This document shows, in pieces, positions 1 to 9,541 of a stretch of 64,000 nucleotides of DNA; position 1 is the stretch's first letter; each line of letters opens with the position of its first letter. The stretch is from Flavobacterium luteum. Lineage in GTDB: Bacteria > Bacteroidota > Bacteroidia > Flavobacteriales > Flavobacteriaceae. The notes beneath the pieces were generated by a model. That model worked only from the letters and a program-made list of their open reading frames with translations, did not search any database and was not told where the DNA came from. Position numbers and translations under genes: made by a program. The stretch covers positions 248,001 to 312,000 of the forward strand of contig NZ_WAEM01000003.1 of assembly GCF_008806775.1 (NCBI RefSeq), written 5' to 3'.

Positions 1-533
1 GCTTGAACACCAGCCACAGAATCTTCAAAAACTATTGAATCTTCATTTGAAGCACCCAGCAATTGTGCTGCTCTAATAAAAACCTCAGGATCAGGTTTTG
101 CATTAGAAACATCATTTCCGTCTACAATAGCATCGAAATAATCAAGTATTCCCGTTTTTTCAAGAATGGGCCTTGCATTTTTACTGGCAGAACCTAAAGC
201 AATTTTTTGATGGTTGGCTTTTAAATATTTTAAAACAGGCATTACACCTGGTAATATTTCACTTTCGTCCATATCTACTAGATAGGACAAGTAATCTTCA
301 TTTTTTTGAATGAGCCAATTGTTTTTATCCTGTTGTGAGGCTTCAATTTTTCCTAATTCTAAAATAATATCAAGAGAGCGCACTCGGCTTACTCCTTTTA
401 ATAATTCGTTATGCTCATGAGTAAAATCGATGTCCAATTGATTGGCAATTTTTTTCCATGCTAAATAATGATACTTAGCAGTGTCAACAATTACGCCATC
501 TAAATCGAAAATAAATGCTTTAACCTTTTTCAT
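1..533 (-). CDS. pgmB: beta-phosphoglucomutase (3' part missing at window edge)
   Basis: HAD-superfamily phosphomutase that converts beta-glucose-1-phosphate to glucose-6-phosphate in the cytoplasm. The visible N-terminal 177 residues start MKKVKAFIFDLDGVIVDTA, with the DxD catalytic pair of the HAD fold at residues 10 and 12. They continue through a helical cap and the motif GSASKNARPILEKTG, then KPDPEVF and FEDSVAGV, all typical of the beta-PGM subfamily. The gene runs off the left edge, so its C-terminus is not seen. Beta-PGM normally works with an inverting maltose or trehalose phosphorylase. Its place beside the transporter, LacI regulator and Sus genes supports maltose catabolism. A phosphorylase gene probably lies further left, but that is inference. 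Confidence 0.93.
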   Translation of the reverse strand, partial: MKKVKAFIFDLDGVIVDTAKYHYLAWKKIANQLDIDFTHEHNELLKGVSRVRSLDIILELGKIEASQQDKNNWLIQKNEDYLSYLVDMDESEILPGVMPVLKYLKANHQKIALGSASKNARPILEKTGILDYFDAIVDGNDVSNAKPDPEVFIRAAQLLGASNEDSIVFEDSVAGVQ

Positions 534-732
534 TTTATTTATATAATATTTTTCAGATTCAAAATTAGTTTAAAACTCTTTATTTGTTTTCATGATTTAA
601 AGCTATCTATAAAGTTTTACTATTACAGTAGAATTAATAATAAATTACTTAGTTGTTAATAAAATATTAAGTGTGTGATTGCTAATAATTCAATTCTCGT
701 AAAGAAATTTTTAAAATATTTTATTTCTTTTT

Positions 733-2058
733 TTATTCAGATGTTTTTTCTTTTACTAAAAACACCGCTAGTCCAGCTATTAGCATTGATACTCCAGCAA
801 TAACAATAATTACCATTGGGTTTCCTCCAAAAGCGGCAATTAAAGTGCTTCCTAAGATTCCTGCGGCAATTTGGGGTAAAGTAATCGTGGCATTAAATAA
901 TCCCATATATACACCCATTTTATCTGCTGGAAGTGAGCCCGAAAGCATGGCATAAGGCATAGCTAATATTGCAGCCCAAGCCAAGCCAACACCAGATATG
1001 GACAATAATAAAATGTTTTTGTCATGAACTAAAAACATTGACATTAAACCTAGTCCGCCAAGAAATAAAGAAAAGCTATAGGTCTTTTTTCTTCCAATAG
1101 ATTTTGCTATTTTCGGAATTAACAATGAATATAATGCCGCTACAGCACTATAAAAAGCAAATAAAACGCCAGTCCAATCTCCAGCTTCGTTAAAGCCTAT
1201 CGATTTTGCATCTATAGCTTCAGGACCCCACACTTGATTAGCGATTGCTCTTGTGGTATATACCCACATTAAAAACAAAGCAAACCAAGAGAAAAACTGT
1301 ACAAATCCTAGTTGCCAAAATATTTTAGGAGCATTTCCAATTAACTTAAAAACACTTGTTTTTTCTGTAGTTTCTTTAGCTTCTAATTCAATATTGTTAT
1401 ATAATGCGTGCTCTTTAGGAGCATATTCTTTAGTTCTAAAAACCGTCCAGAGTACACTAACCAGTAAAATTGCACCTCCTATGTAGAATGACCAAATTAC
1501 TGAAGCAGCCACTTTTTCTCCTTCAGCCGGAACGTTTGCAACTCCAATATTTGTTAATATCCAAGGGAGTAACGAGCCAAACACGGCACCAAAATTTATT
1601 AAAGCACTTTGAAGAGAATAGCCTAAGTTGCGCTGATCGTCATTTACCATGTCGCCTACAAGAGCTCTAAAAGGTTGCATGGTTACATTAAAGGATGTAT
1701 CCATTAATAATAACATGGTGGCGCCAAAAGCTAAAGGAGGTAATAGGTAGGTAAAATATTCGGCATTTGGCATAAAAAACATTGCCAAAGCCGAAACGAT
1801 TGCGCCGCCAAAAATAAAAGGAATTCTTCGGCCAAGCCGTGTCCAAGTTTTATCGCTAGAGAGTCCTATTATAGGCTGAACTATTAATCCAGCTAAAGGG
1901 GCTGCAAGCCAAAAATAGCCTATACTATGTACATCAGCACCTAAAGCTTCTAATATTCTACTGGTATTTCCATTTTGTAGAGAATACCCGATTTGAACTC
2001 CTAAGAATCCAAAACTTAGATTCCAAATTTGCCAGAAATTTAATTTTGGTTTTTCCAT
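733..2058 (-). CDS. MFS transporter, SLC45/GPH-like disaccharide permease
   Basis: Inner-membrane carrier of 441 residues with about 12 hydrophobic segments. The loop after helix 2 reads SSDKTWTRLGRRIPFI, the GRR-type signature of SLC45/sucrose-maltose family symporters. A hydrophilic loop at residues about 210-235 separates the two halves. Family members import maltose or sucrose with protons or sodium. The neighbours (beta-PGM, LacI, SusCDE, amylase) point to maltose or malto-oligosaccharide uptake from the periplasm; the substrate is inferred. The ATG at 2056-2058 is the obvious start. A perfect 7-base inverted repeat and a copy of the cluster motif ATAAGCAC lie directly upstream, so it is probably under LacI control. 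Confidence 0.9.
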   Translation of the reverse strand: MEKPKLNFWQIWNLSFGFLGVQIGYSLQNGNTSRILEALGADVHSIGYFWLAAPLAGLIVQPIIGLSSDKTWTRLGRRIPFIFGGAIVSALAMFFMPNAEYFTYLLPPLAFGATMLLLMDTSFNVTMQPFRALVGDMVNDDQRNLGYSLQSALINFGAVFGSLLPWILTNIGVANVPAEGEKVAASVIWSFYIGGAILLVSVLWTVFRTKEYAPKEHALYNNIELEAKETTEKTSVFKLIGNAPKIFWQLGFVQFFSWFALFLMWVYTTRAIANQVWGPEAIDAKSIGFNEAGDWTGVLFAFYSAVAALYSLLIPKIAKSIGRKKTYSFSLFLGGLGLMSMFLVHDKNILLLSISGVGLAWAAILAMPYAMLSGSLPADKMGVYMGLFNATITLPQIAAGILGSTLIAAFGGNPMVIIVIAGVSMLIAGLAVFLVKEKTSE

Positions 2059-2083
2059 TATCGTATTGTAATTGATTAGATAC

Positions 2084-2102
2084 GATAAGCACCATGCTTA
2101 TC
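2084..2102. promoter_or_regulatory. inverted repeat upstream of the MFS gene, candidate operator
   Basis: GATAAGC and GCTTATC form a perfect 7-base inverted repeat around a 5-base centre. It lies 26 bases before the start codon of the divergently placed transporter. It contains the 8-mer ATAAGCAC (2085-2092), which recurs before the lacI and susC genes. A LacI-type dimer would bind such a palindrome, but binding is inferred. Confidence 0.4.
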
Positions 2103-2118
2103 AAAACTTATTTTTATT

Positions 2119-2137
2119 TTCGAAGTAAAATATGAGC
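2119..2137 (+). repeat. 19-bp direct repeat, copy 1 of 2 (transporter promoter region)
   Basis: TTCGAAGTAAAATATGAGC here matches 3447-3465 at 18 of 19 positions and in the same orientation. One copy lies upstream of the transporter gene and the other upstream of susC. The shared position suggests a regulatory element rather than chance. Confidence 0.55.
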
Positions 2138-2225
2138 TTTGATATGCGGTAAAAGTAATAATTTATTTTAATTGATGAATTTTAATTTTAAAATTATTGT
2201 TAAAAAGTTGTTTTATTTTAAAAAA

Positions 2226-3245
2226 TTAAATTGTTGATTCTCTCTCCACAAGATTCGTTTCAATAACTTCTGTCTTGTAATGCTCCTCATCTTCATCCTC
2301 GTTTTCTAGTCTATCTATGAGCATAGTTGCGGCTTTTTCGCCCATTTTTATTTCATTTTGACTCACCGTTGTAATGCTTGGCGAGGAGTACTTAGAAATC
2401 ATGCCGTCTGTGAACCCTATGATTGATATATCTTCAGGAACTTTCAAATTTAATTTTTTAGCTAATTTAATGGCGGTTACTGCAAATAATTCGTTTACAG
2501 CGAATATAGCATCAAAAGAATTTTTAAGCAGTAATGCTTCTATTTGACCCGAACAATTGTCCATATCTTCAACTTTAAGAATAAATTCCTCATCGATTGG
2601 AATGTTGTTGCTCCTTAAGGCTTTAAGATATCCGTCAGTTCTCAATTTACCAACACTTACATAGTCAACTGTAGAGATTAGCGCAATTTTTTTAAAGCCT
2701 TTGTTAATTAAAAACTGAACCGCTTCAAAAGCAGCTAAATTGTCATCAATAATCACTTTATCACATAAAATATCATTGGCAACTCTGTCAAACATCACCA
2801 CTGGCATCCCTTGACTGATTACTTCACTAATGTGGTGAAAATCTTTTTTTAATTGCGTTTCTTTAGACAAAGACATGATAAATCCATCAATACTTCCGTT
2901 AGCTAACATTTCCATATTTATGACTTCTTTATCAAAAGATTCGTCTGATAAACATACGATAACATTATAGCCTTTTTCATTAGCAACGCGCTCTATACCA
3001 CTAATTACAGTTGCAAAAAAATGATGAATAATCTCCGGAATAATAACACAAATCGTTTTTGTTTTTCTATTCTTTAAGCTTAAAGCAATTAAATTGGGCT
3101 TGTAGTTGTATAATTTTGCAAAAGCACGAACTTTTTGCCTTGTGTCTTCGCTTATCTCTGGACTGTCTTTAAGTGATTTTGAAACAGTAGAAATAGAAAC
3201 GTCTAATTCTTTTGCAATTTGTTTTAAAGTAACTTTTCTTTTCAT
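2226..3245 (-). CDS. LacI-family transcriptional regulator
   Basis: A 339-residue DNA-binding regulator. The N-terminus carries the LacI helix-turn-helix (VTLKQIAKELDVSISTVS, residues 5-22) and the hinge helix region (YKPNLIALSL). A periplasmic-binding-protein-like sensor domain follows at residues about 60-330. It sits between the divergent transporter and susC genes, so it most likely represses or activates this sugar cluster in response to a malto-oligosaccharide or its metabolite. The ligand is not readable from the sequence. The start ATG is at 3243-3245. A copy of the motif GTGCTTAT lies 25 bases upstream, which suggests autoregulation. Confidence 0.93.
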   Translation of the reverse strand: MKRKVTLKQIAKELDVSISTVSKSLKDSPEISEDTRQKVRAFAKLYNYKPNLIALSLKNRKTKTICVIIPEIIHHFFATVISGIERVANEKGYNVIVCLSDESFDKEVINMEMLANGSIDGFIMSLSKETQLKKDFHHISEVISQGMPVVMFDRVANDILCDKVIIDDNLAAFEAVQFLINKGFKKIALISTVDYVSVGKLRTDGYLKALRSNNIPIDEEFILKVEDMDNCSGQIEALLLKNSFDAIFAVNELFAVTAIKLAKKLNLKVPEDISIIGFTDGMISKYSSPSITTVSQNEIKMGEKAATMLIDRLENEDEDEEHYKTEVIETNLVERESTI

Positions 3246-3265
3246 TTGGTAGGGATAAATTTTTA

Positions 3266-3277
3266 CGAAGTGCTTAT
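3266..3277 (-). promoter_or_regulatory. candidate cluster operator upstream of lacI
   Basis: CGAAGTGCTTAT joins the two short motifs seen in the other promoters of this cluster: CGAAGT (also at 2121 and 3449) and ATAAGCAC, here on the minus strand at 3270-3277. The position just before the regulator's own start fits autoregulation. This is inferred from recurrence only. Confidence 0.35.
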
Positions 3278-3446
3278 AATATGATAAATAGTAATATGCG
3301 AAGATAGTTAAATTATAATTTCATAAAATTCAATTTTAGCCTTAAAAATATATAAAATTCAGAAAGTTTTCAACACTATTACGTTTTCGTACTTTTTTTA
3401 GCAGCAGTTTTTTTTTGTGAAGTGAATTTTATATTAAATTTAACGA

Positions 3447-3467
3447 TTCGAAGTAAAATATAAGCAC
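3447..3467 (+). promoter_or_regulatory. candidate operator upstream of susC (19-bp repeat copy 2)
   Basis: This stretch is the second copy of the 19-base repeat found at 2119-2137, with one mismatch. It ends in ATAAGCAC (3460-3467). It lies 30 bases before the susC start. A separate short palindrome, TACG-TTTT-CGTA, lies at 3380-3391 and could also be a LacI-type site. Confidence 0.45.
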
Positions 3468-3496
3468 AAAACTAATTCCTAACCTAAACAAAATGT

Positions 3497-6400
3497 ATGA
3501 AAACAATTTACAAAAAGTTGTTATTTTTATTCGTATTCCTTCCTTTTAGCATTCTGGCTCAAAGTAGTTTGGAGGGTACGGTTGTAGATTCTAAATCGAA
3601 ACAGCCTATACCTGGCGTAAATGTCATTATTAAAGGTACTCCAAATGGTACTTCAACTGATTTCGATGGCAAATTTAAATTGCCAAAAATAAATAAAGGT
3701 GATGTTGTTGTATTCTCTTACATTGGTTATGTGAATCAAACTATAACTTTTACTTCTCAAAAAGCGGTAACTATTGGCTTAGACGAAGAGTCAAACCAAT
3801 TGAATGAAGTGGTTATTCAAGTAGGATACGGTTCTGCAAAGAAAAAAGATGCTACTGGATCTGTTGCATTGGTAACTTCTAAAGACTTTAATAAAGGAGC
3901 AATTGTGTCAACCGATCAATTGTTGGCAGGTAAGGCTGCTGGTGTTAGAATTACAAACGGCGGCGGTGCACCCGATCAAAAACCGCAAATTTTAATACGT
4001 GGAGGTGCTTCATTGGTGGCTTCAAACGACCCATTGATTATTATTGACGGAGTTCCGATTAGTGATACAGGTACCAATCCATGGAATTTAATTAATCCAA
4101 ATGATGTAGAAAGTTTTTCGATTTTGAAAGATGCCTCTGCAACTGCAATATATGGTGTAAGAGCTTCAAATGGGGTGATTCTTATTACAACAAAAAAAGG
4201 AACAGCTGGAGCTCCCCAATTTAATTATTCAGCCAATATTTCTGTGGGAAAAATAACTAAAGCATTAGATGTTATGAATGCTGCTGATTTCGTTAAGTTT
4301 ATTCAACAATATCATCCTGACAGAACAAATAGCCTTGGTATTGATGACCCAAATGTAAATGACAATCCTGCAACAACTGATATCAATGAAGGGTTAGACA
4401 ATCCATCAACCCCAGAAATTGAAGGTAGAATATTGAGTGATACCAATTGGCAAAACCAAGTTTTTAGAACTTCAATAAATACTGACCACACTTTTAGTGC
4501 TAGAGCCAATTTATATAAGAAAATACCATTCAGAGCTTCGGTTGGATATACTAGTGCACAAGGGCTTATAAAAAATAACGATTACGAAAGATTGTCTTAT
4601 TCATTTAAAATGACCCCAAAATTTTTGAATGATAATTTGAAAGTTGATATTAATGCTAAAGGAAACTCTACTTATAAAAATGGTGGAAATGAAGGAGCTA
4701 TTGGCGCTGCTTTGTCAATGGATCCAACAAAACCGGTTTATGGTCCTTCCTTTAATAATAAGTTTGGAGGATATTATCAACAGACAGAGATAACAGGCGC
4801 ATTTAACAGAGATCAAAAAATTGGAGCGGATAATCCATTAGCTATTTTAGAACAGAGAAATGGAATTGATAGAGCTTTGCGATTTCTAGGGAATATAGAG
4901 TTTGATTACAAGATTCCTTTTTTAAGAGATTTAAGAGCTGTAGCAAATTTCGGATTAGATGCTACACAATCTAGATATAGAGAAACTTTTGCCGAAAATG
5001 CAATTGCTACCTATACTTTCAATCAAGGAACCGATCCAAATACTAATTACCTTTTTAATCCAGGTCTATCAAGTTTTAATAGGAATACTGAAACCAATAC
5101 AACAATGGATACCTATTTAGTTTATTCTAAATCACTAACTGGTTTTATTAGAAAGGTTGATGGCCAGGCAGGATATTCGTATCAAAATTTTAAATTTGAT
5201 GGGAATTCACTTTCATTTCGAAATGATCCTAATACAGGAATTAGAGAAACTTTTATATCAAATGCAAATAACCCAGACAACAGGTATTACTCTCCGTTAA
5301 ATCTTCAAGCCTTTTTCGCTAGAGGTAATGTGGATGTTTTAGGCAAATATTTGTTTACGGCTACTTTCAGAGCCGATGCCTCTTCCTTGTTTACAGAAGA
5401 AAATAGATGGGGTTATTTCCCTGCTGTTGGTGCAGCTTGGAAAATAAAAGAAGAAAAATTTCTTGTAAATTCTAACGTGATTCAGGATTTGAAATTGAGA
5501 GTTGGTTGGGGTAAAACAGGTCAGGCGAATTTTGCTAATAATGCTGGATATTTTCCTTCAAGACTCTATTACCAGCTAGCGGGTGCTAGTGATCAATATT
5601 TAGAAGGAATAGATATTTATACCACTAAACCTTATAATGCTGATTTAACTTGGGAGAAAACAGGCACCTACAACCTTGGATTGGATTTTGAATTTTTCAA
5701 GAACAGTATAGTGTCAGGGAGCTTTGATGTATATACCCGTAAAACTACAGATTTATTAGCAGTAATAACTACTGTAGCAGGTCAAGGGACTGGTGCAACT
5801 GTAAATATTACAAATAGTGGATCAATAGATAGTAAGGGGTTTGAGTCTACATTAAATGTTAAAGTCATAAACACTGATAATTTTTCTTTGAGTGTAGGAG
5901 GTAATATTGCTTATGCCATTAATAAAGTTGTTGATTTAGCAGGAAGAACTGAAATTGGCGGATCTGGTATAGGTAGCAATACCTATAGTACGTACGATGT
6001 GGTGGGACGTCAAAGACAGGAGGCTTATGTATACAAACAAATTTATGATGCAAGTGGGAAGCCAATTGTAGGAGCTTATGAGGACCTCAATAATGATGGT
6101 ACAATTACGCTTGCGGACAGGTATTTGAAGCCCGTTGTGCCTAATTGGACCTACGGATTTAATACTAATATAGTATATAAAAACTGGGATTTAGCTGCCA
6201 ACTTTAGAGGTCAAATAGGGGGTCAGATTTACAATCAAAATTCTATAGATCGAGGTTTTATAGATGCAGCCGCTCCTCCTTCACAACAATCAGTTTTAAA
6301 TAACGTTTTAAATTTTTACAACGGAAGCGCCAATCCAGACTTTAAAAATTTCACCGCATCTGAAACTTCTCTCTCTGATTATTTTTTAGAAGATGCTACA

Positions 6401-6604
6401 TTTTTGCGTTGTGATAACATTTCTTTAGGATACAAGTTTCTTAAATTTGTAGGAAAATCATCTTTAAGAGTAAGTGGTGCCATAAATAATGCTTTTTTAA
6501 TTACTAGTTATTCAGGTCAAGATCCTGAAAGTAATTCAGGTAGAGATGGTAGTTTATATCCAAGACCTAGAACCTATACCTTTGGTGTAAGTCTTGATTT
6601 TTAA
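3497..6604 (+). CDS. SusC/RagA-family TonB-linked outer-membrane transporter
   Basis: An outer-membrane TonB-dependent channel of 1035 residues, a normal size for SusC proteins. It has a signal peptide ending near ILAQ (residues 18-21). A carboxypeptidase-regulatory-like domain with GVNVIIKGTPNGTSTDFDG follows, then a plug domain with the SusC signature LIIIDGVPI and ASATAIYGVRASNGVILITTK. A beta-barrel ends in an aromatic residue (VSLDF), as expected for BamA-dependent insertion. It is followed after 17 bases by its SusD partner. Together they import oligosaccharides, here probably malto-oligosaccharides judged from the downstream GH13 enzyme. Confidence 0.95.
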   Translation: MKTIYKKLLFLFVFLPFSILAQSSLEGTVVDSKSKQPIPGVNVIIKGTPNGTSTDFDGKFKLPKINKGDVVVFSYIGYVNQTITFTSQKAVTIGLDEESNQLNEVVIQVGYGSAKKKDATGSVALVTSKDFNKGAIVSTDQLLAGKAAGVRITNGGGAPDQKPQILIRGGASLVASNDPLIIIDGVPISDTGTNPWNLINPNDVESFSILKDASATAIYGVRASNGVILITTKKGTAGAPQFNYSANISVGKITKALDVMNAADFVKFIQQYHPDRTNSLGIDDPNVNDNPATTDINEGLDNPSTPEIEGRILSDTNWQNQVFRTSINTDHTFSARANLYKKIPFRASVGYTSAQGLIKNNDYERLSYSFKMTPKFLNDNLKVDINAKGNSTYKNGGNEGAIGAALSMDPTKPVYGPSFNNKFGGYYQQTEITGAFNRDQKIGADNPLAILEQRNGIDRALRFLGNIEFDYKIPFLRDLRAVANFGLDATQSRYRETFAENAIATYTFNQGTDPNTNYLFNPGLSSFNRNTETNTTMDTYLVYSKSLTGFIRKVDGQAGYSYQNFKFDGNSLSFRNDPNTGIRETFISNANNPDNRYYSPLNLQAFFARGNVDVLGKYLFTATFRADASSLFTEENRWGYFPAVGAAWKIKEEKFLVNSNVIQDLKLRVGWGKTGQANFANNAGYFPSRLYYQLAGASDQYLEGIDIYTTKPYNADLTWEKTGTYNLGLDFEFFKNSIVSGSFDVYTRKTTDLLAVITTVAGQGTGATVNITNSGSIDSKGFESTLNVKVINTDNFSLSVGGNIAYAINKVVDLAGRTEIGGSGIGSNTYSTYDVVGRQRQEAYVYKQIYDASGKPIVGAYEDLNNDGTITLADRYLKPVVPNWTYGFNTNIVYKNWDLAANFRGQIGGQIYNQNSIDRGFIDAAAPPSQQSVLNNVLNFYNGSANPDFKNFTASETSLSDYFLEDATFLRCDNISLGYKFLKFVGKSSLRVSGAINNAFLITSYSGQDPESNSGRDGSLYPRPRTYTFGVSLDF

Positions 6605-6621
6605 TTTTATAAAATGATATT

Positions 6622-8259
6622 ATGAAAAATATTAAGTTAAATAGTTTAGGACTTTTATTAAGTTTAGTACTAATAAGCAGTTGTACAGATGATTTGAATA
6701 CAGAAAATAAAATAGATTTATCACCTGATCAAGTAAAAGGTGGTGGTAGTGCATTTATTATTGGATCTATGTCTAAAGTTTACAGTACGTTTGCTTTATC
6801 GGGATCTAATGGACCCGGAAGTACTGATACTCCTGGTGATGATGCGGGGGAATCTCCATTCTTGAGAGGGATTATCAACTTAGAAGATTTTACCGCTGAT
6901 GGTATGAAAAACCGTTGGGGTGATAATGGATTAGACCAATTAACCACTACAGCAAACTGGGATGAAAACAACAAGTTTTTTAGATATGTGTACAATCGTG
7001 TATATTATACCGTACCACAAGCTAACAGATTGATAGACATAATAAAAAAAGAACCTGACTTACCTAATAAAGAACGGTTGATAAGTGAAATGCGATTTTT
7101 GCGCTCACTCGCTTATTTTTATTTAATTGATTGTTTTGGAAAGGGTACCTTATTAACCGAAGCCGATTTGGGAGTCACAGAGCCTAAAAGCGAATCAACC
7201 AGAAGAGAGTTATTTAAATTTGTCACCGATGAACTTACTGATATTTGCGATGCAGAATTGACTTCAAGTGCAGATAAACTATTGCCGTTTACAAATACGT
7301 ATGGACGGGCAAACAGAAGTGTAGCCAGAATGTTATTAGCTAAATTGTATTTGAATGCAGAGGTCTATATAGGAGAAAACAAATATGCTCAGGCTTATAA
7401 GTACTCAAAATTAGTAATTGATGAAGGAGGGTATAAATTGGCAGATAGTTTTAGAAGTTTATTTTGCAGAGATAATAATGTTACGGATGCCAAAAATGAA
7501 ATCATTTATCCTTTAATCGCAGATCCAATAACAAGCCAGAGTTATGGTAATACTACTTATTTAATCAACGGAAGCCTTAGTTCTGCTACAATGGACCCTA
7601 CAGTTTTTGGAAATCCAGGGGGTGATAGTAATGCTTGGGGAGGACATCGAGCTACAAAAGCATGGTATGGATTGTTTGCAAATAGCGCACAAGGATTGGC
7701 AGAATCTTCTGACGATAGAGCAAGACTTTTTTATACAAATTATAACTCTACAGATCTTTCAAAAATACATAATTATGAGATGAATGATTATAAAAAGTGG
7801 GTTGATGGTTTTCCTTCTATAAAATTTGTAAACACTAATTTTTCAGGAATCCCAGTGAGTCCAGTACTTTTTGCAGGAACCGATTTTCCTTTGTATCGAT
7901 TAGGAGATGCCTATTTGATGGTAGCAGAAAGTATTTTAAGAGGTGGTGGTGGAACAGCTGAGGATGCATTATTTTATGTAAATGCAATAAGAACTCGATC
8001 TAACGCTTCACCTATAACTTCAGGGGAGTTAACTCTTGATTTCATTCTTGACGAAAGAGCTAGAGAACTCAATTTTGAAGGTCACAGACGAACTGATTTA
8101 ATTCGTTATGGCAAATTTACTGGAGGAAGTTACCTATGGCCTTGGAAGGGTGGAGTTAAAGATGGTAATTCTATACCATCTCACTATGATTTGTTTCCAA
8201 TTCCTTTGAAAGCCATTCAAGCAAATCCAAAGTTAACTCAAAACTCAGGTTATAATTAA
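6622..8259 (+). CDS. SusD/RagB-family nutrient-binding lipoprotein
   Basis: A surface lipoprotein of 545 residues that forms the lid of the SusC channel and captures sugar. The N-terminus has a lipobox (VLISSC, Cys21) followed by acidic residues, the Bacteroidota surface-export pattern. The body has the SusD TPR-type helical motifs, for example SEMRFLRSLAYFYLIDCFG, and the C-terminal motif ILDERARELNFEGHRRTDLIRYG typical of RagB/SusD. It is co-directional with susC (17-base gap) and the SusE-like gene (18-base gap), so all three are likely one operon. Confidence 0.95.
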   Translation: MKNIKLNSLGLLLSLVLISSCTDDLNTENKIDLSPDQVKGGGSAFIIGSMSKVYSTFALSGSNGPGSTDTPGDDAGESPFLRGIINLEDFTADGMKNRWGDNGLDQLTTTANWDENNKFFRYVYNRVYYTVPQANRLIDIIKKEPDLPNKERLISEMRFLRSLAYFYLIDCFGKGTLLTEADLGVTEPKSESTRRELFKFVTDELTDICDAELTSSADKLLPFTNTYGRANRSVARMLLAKLYLNAEVYIGENKYAQAYKYSKLVIDEGGYKLADSFRSLFCRDNNVTDAKNEIIYPLIADPITSQSYGNTTYLINGSLSSATMDPTVFGNPGGDSNAWGGHRATKAWYGLFANSAQGLAESSDDRARLFYTNYNSTDLSKIHNYEMNDYKKWVDGFPSIKFVNTNFSGIPVSPVLFAGTDFPLYRLGDAYLMVAESILRGGGGTAEDALFYVNAIRTRSNASPITSGELTLDFILDERARELNFEGHRRTDLIRYGKFTGGSYLWPWKGGVKDGNSIPSHYDLFPIPLKAIQANPKLTQNSGYN

Positions 8260-8277
8260 TATTTAATTTTTGAATAA

Positions 8278-9471
8278 ATGAAAAATATTTTAAAAACAAC
8301 AATTTTTGTATTTTTACTTATATCCTTTGTCTCTTGTACAAATGATAAAGAGCCCGTGGCTGTATTGAATGGGTTTGAATTGCGTGATGTTTCTGAATCT
8401 ACACCACCAAGTGTTTTGTTGCAGGACAATGAGAGTCAAACTTTTATTGATTTAGAATGGGACAGGGCTGATTATGGCGTTCCAACTGGAAACACAGGAA
8501 CAACAGGTCTTGTCTACAATATAATTGTTAAAGATAGAGATAATACTGACCCTACCAAAGGTATAGTGAAGTCTGTAATATCAAGAACGGTTACAGATAG
8601 TACGTTAACAGTAAAACAATTTAATTCGTTATTAAGCGGACTATCAACATTTAGATGTAGTCCTATGAATGTTGAAATAACGATAGAGTCGGTACTTGGA
8701 AACGTACCAGGTAATCAACTCATTCAAAAGTCATCCCCAATTATGCTTACTGTAACAGGTTATTCTTTACAACCAAAGACATTAGCTTTTGTAAAAGAGG
8801 GAAGTTTACCAGCAACAGCTCCAAAAATTATTTCTTCTAGTTCCCAAATAATTAATGATTTCCAAGGTTATATGTATTTAGAAGCAGGAGATTATAAGTT
8901 TTATCAGCCTGATTCCTGCAGGGATTATTCAGGAGCGGCAGTTTATGGCGCAGATCCAGGCGGAGTACTTGTTCTAGGAGGTGGAACTAACATTAGCATA
9001 GCTACAGCAGGATATTATTTTGTTACTGCCGATTTAACTCCTGGTGGGTTGAAATATGCGGTGCAGTTTTACAAGGCCTTTGGTATTTTTGGTTTAGCAG
9101 TAAGAAACAATCCGGGATCTCTTAATATGATTCCTATGACTGCTGATGGTAATAGTAACATTTGGACAATAACAATAGATTTATTTAAAGGAAGAGTTGT
9201 TAAATTCAAATCGAATGATTGGACAGCTCCTTTAGATAATTTGGGTGGTGTTCGTTCAACAGATGCAAACACTAAACTCATTTCTACATTAGGAGGTGTA
9301 GGAACTACTATCACTAATGTTGAAATACCTTTAGCTGATTTTGGCACTGGATTACCAGGTGCAGATATAAAAATACCTGGAACTAGTGATGGTACTAAAC
9401 AGAAATACAAAATCACCATTGATGTAAGTAAACCTAGAAACTATACTTATAAATTAGAATTGGTAGAATAA
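8278..9471 (+). CDS. SusE/SusF-like outer-membrane starch-binding lipoprotein
   Basis: A 397-residue lipoprotein with a lipobox at residues 17-20 (FVSC). The N-terminal region has the SusE-type beta domain (SQTFIDLEWDRADYG). Two more beta-rich modules follow, the last at about 290-397 with NIWTITIDLFKGRVVKFKSN, typical of SusE/F carbohydrate-binding modules. It has no catalytic motif. It probably helps hold glucan at the cell surface. Position third after susC-susD supports this. A terminator-like hairpin follows it. Confidence 0.85.
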   Translation: MKNILKTTIFVFLLISFVSCTNDKEPVAVLNGFELRDVSESTPPSVLLQDNESQTFIDLEWDRADYGVPTGNTGTTGLVYNIIVKDRDNTDPTKGIVKSVISRTVTDSTLTVKQFNSLLSGLSTFRCSPMNVEITIESVLGNVPGNQLIQKSSPIMLTVTGYSLQPKTLAFVKEGSLPATAPKIISSSSQIINDFQGYMYLEAGDYKFYQPDSCRDYSGAAVYGADPGGVLVLGGGTNISIATAGYYFVTADLTPGGLKYAVQFYKAFGIFGLAVRNNPGSLNMIPMTADGNSNIWTITIDLFKGRVVKFKSNDWTAPLDNLGGVRSTDANTKLISTLGGVGTTITNVEIPLADFGTGLPGADIKIPGTSDGTKQKYKITIDVSKPRNYTYKLELVE

Positions 9472-9488
9472 GGATTACCTAAAATTTT

Positions 9489-9522
9489 AAAAAAAGGGCT
9501 ATTTTTTAATAGCCTTTTTTTA
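9489..9522 (+). terminator. hairpin between susE-like gene and amylase
   Basis: The arms GGGCTATT and AATAGCC are separated by a short T loop, preceded by an A run and followed by a run of seven T. It looks like an intrinsic terminator. It lies inside what would otherwise be one operon, so it may reduce rather than stop transcription into the amylase gene. Confidence 0.8.
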
Positions 9523-9541
9523 TCTTACAAACATACAAGTT

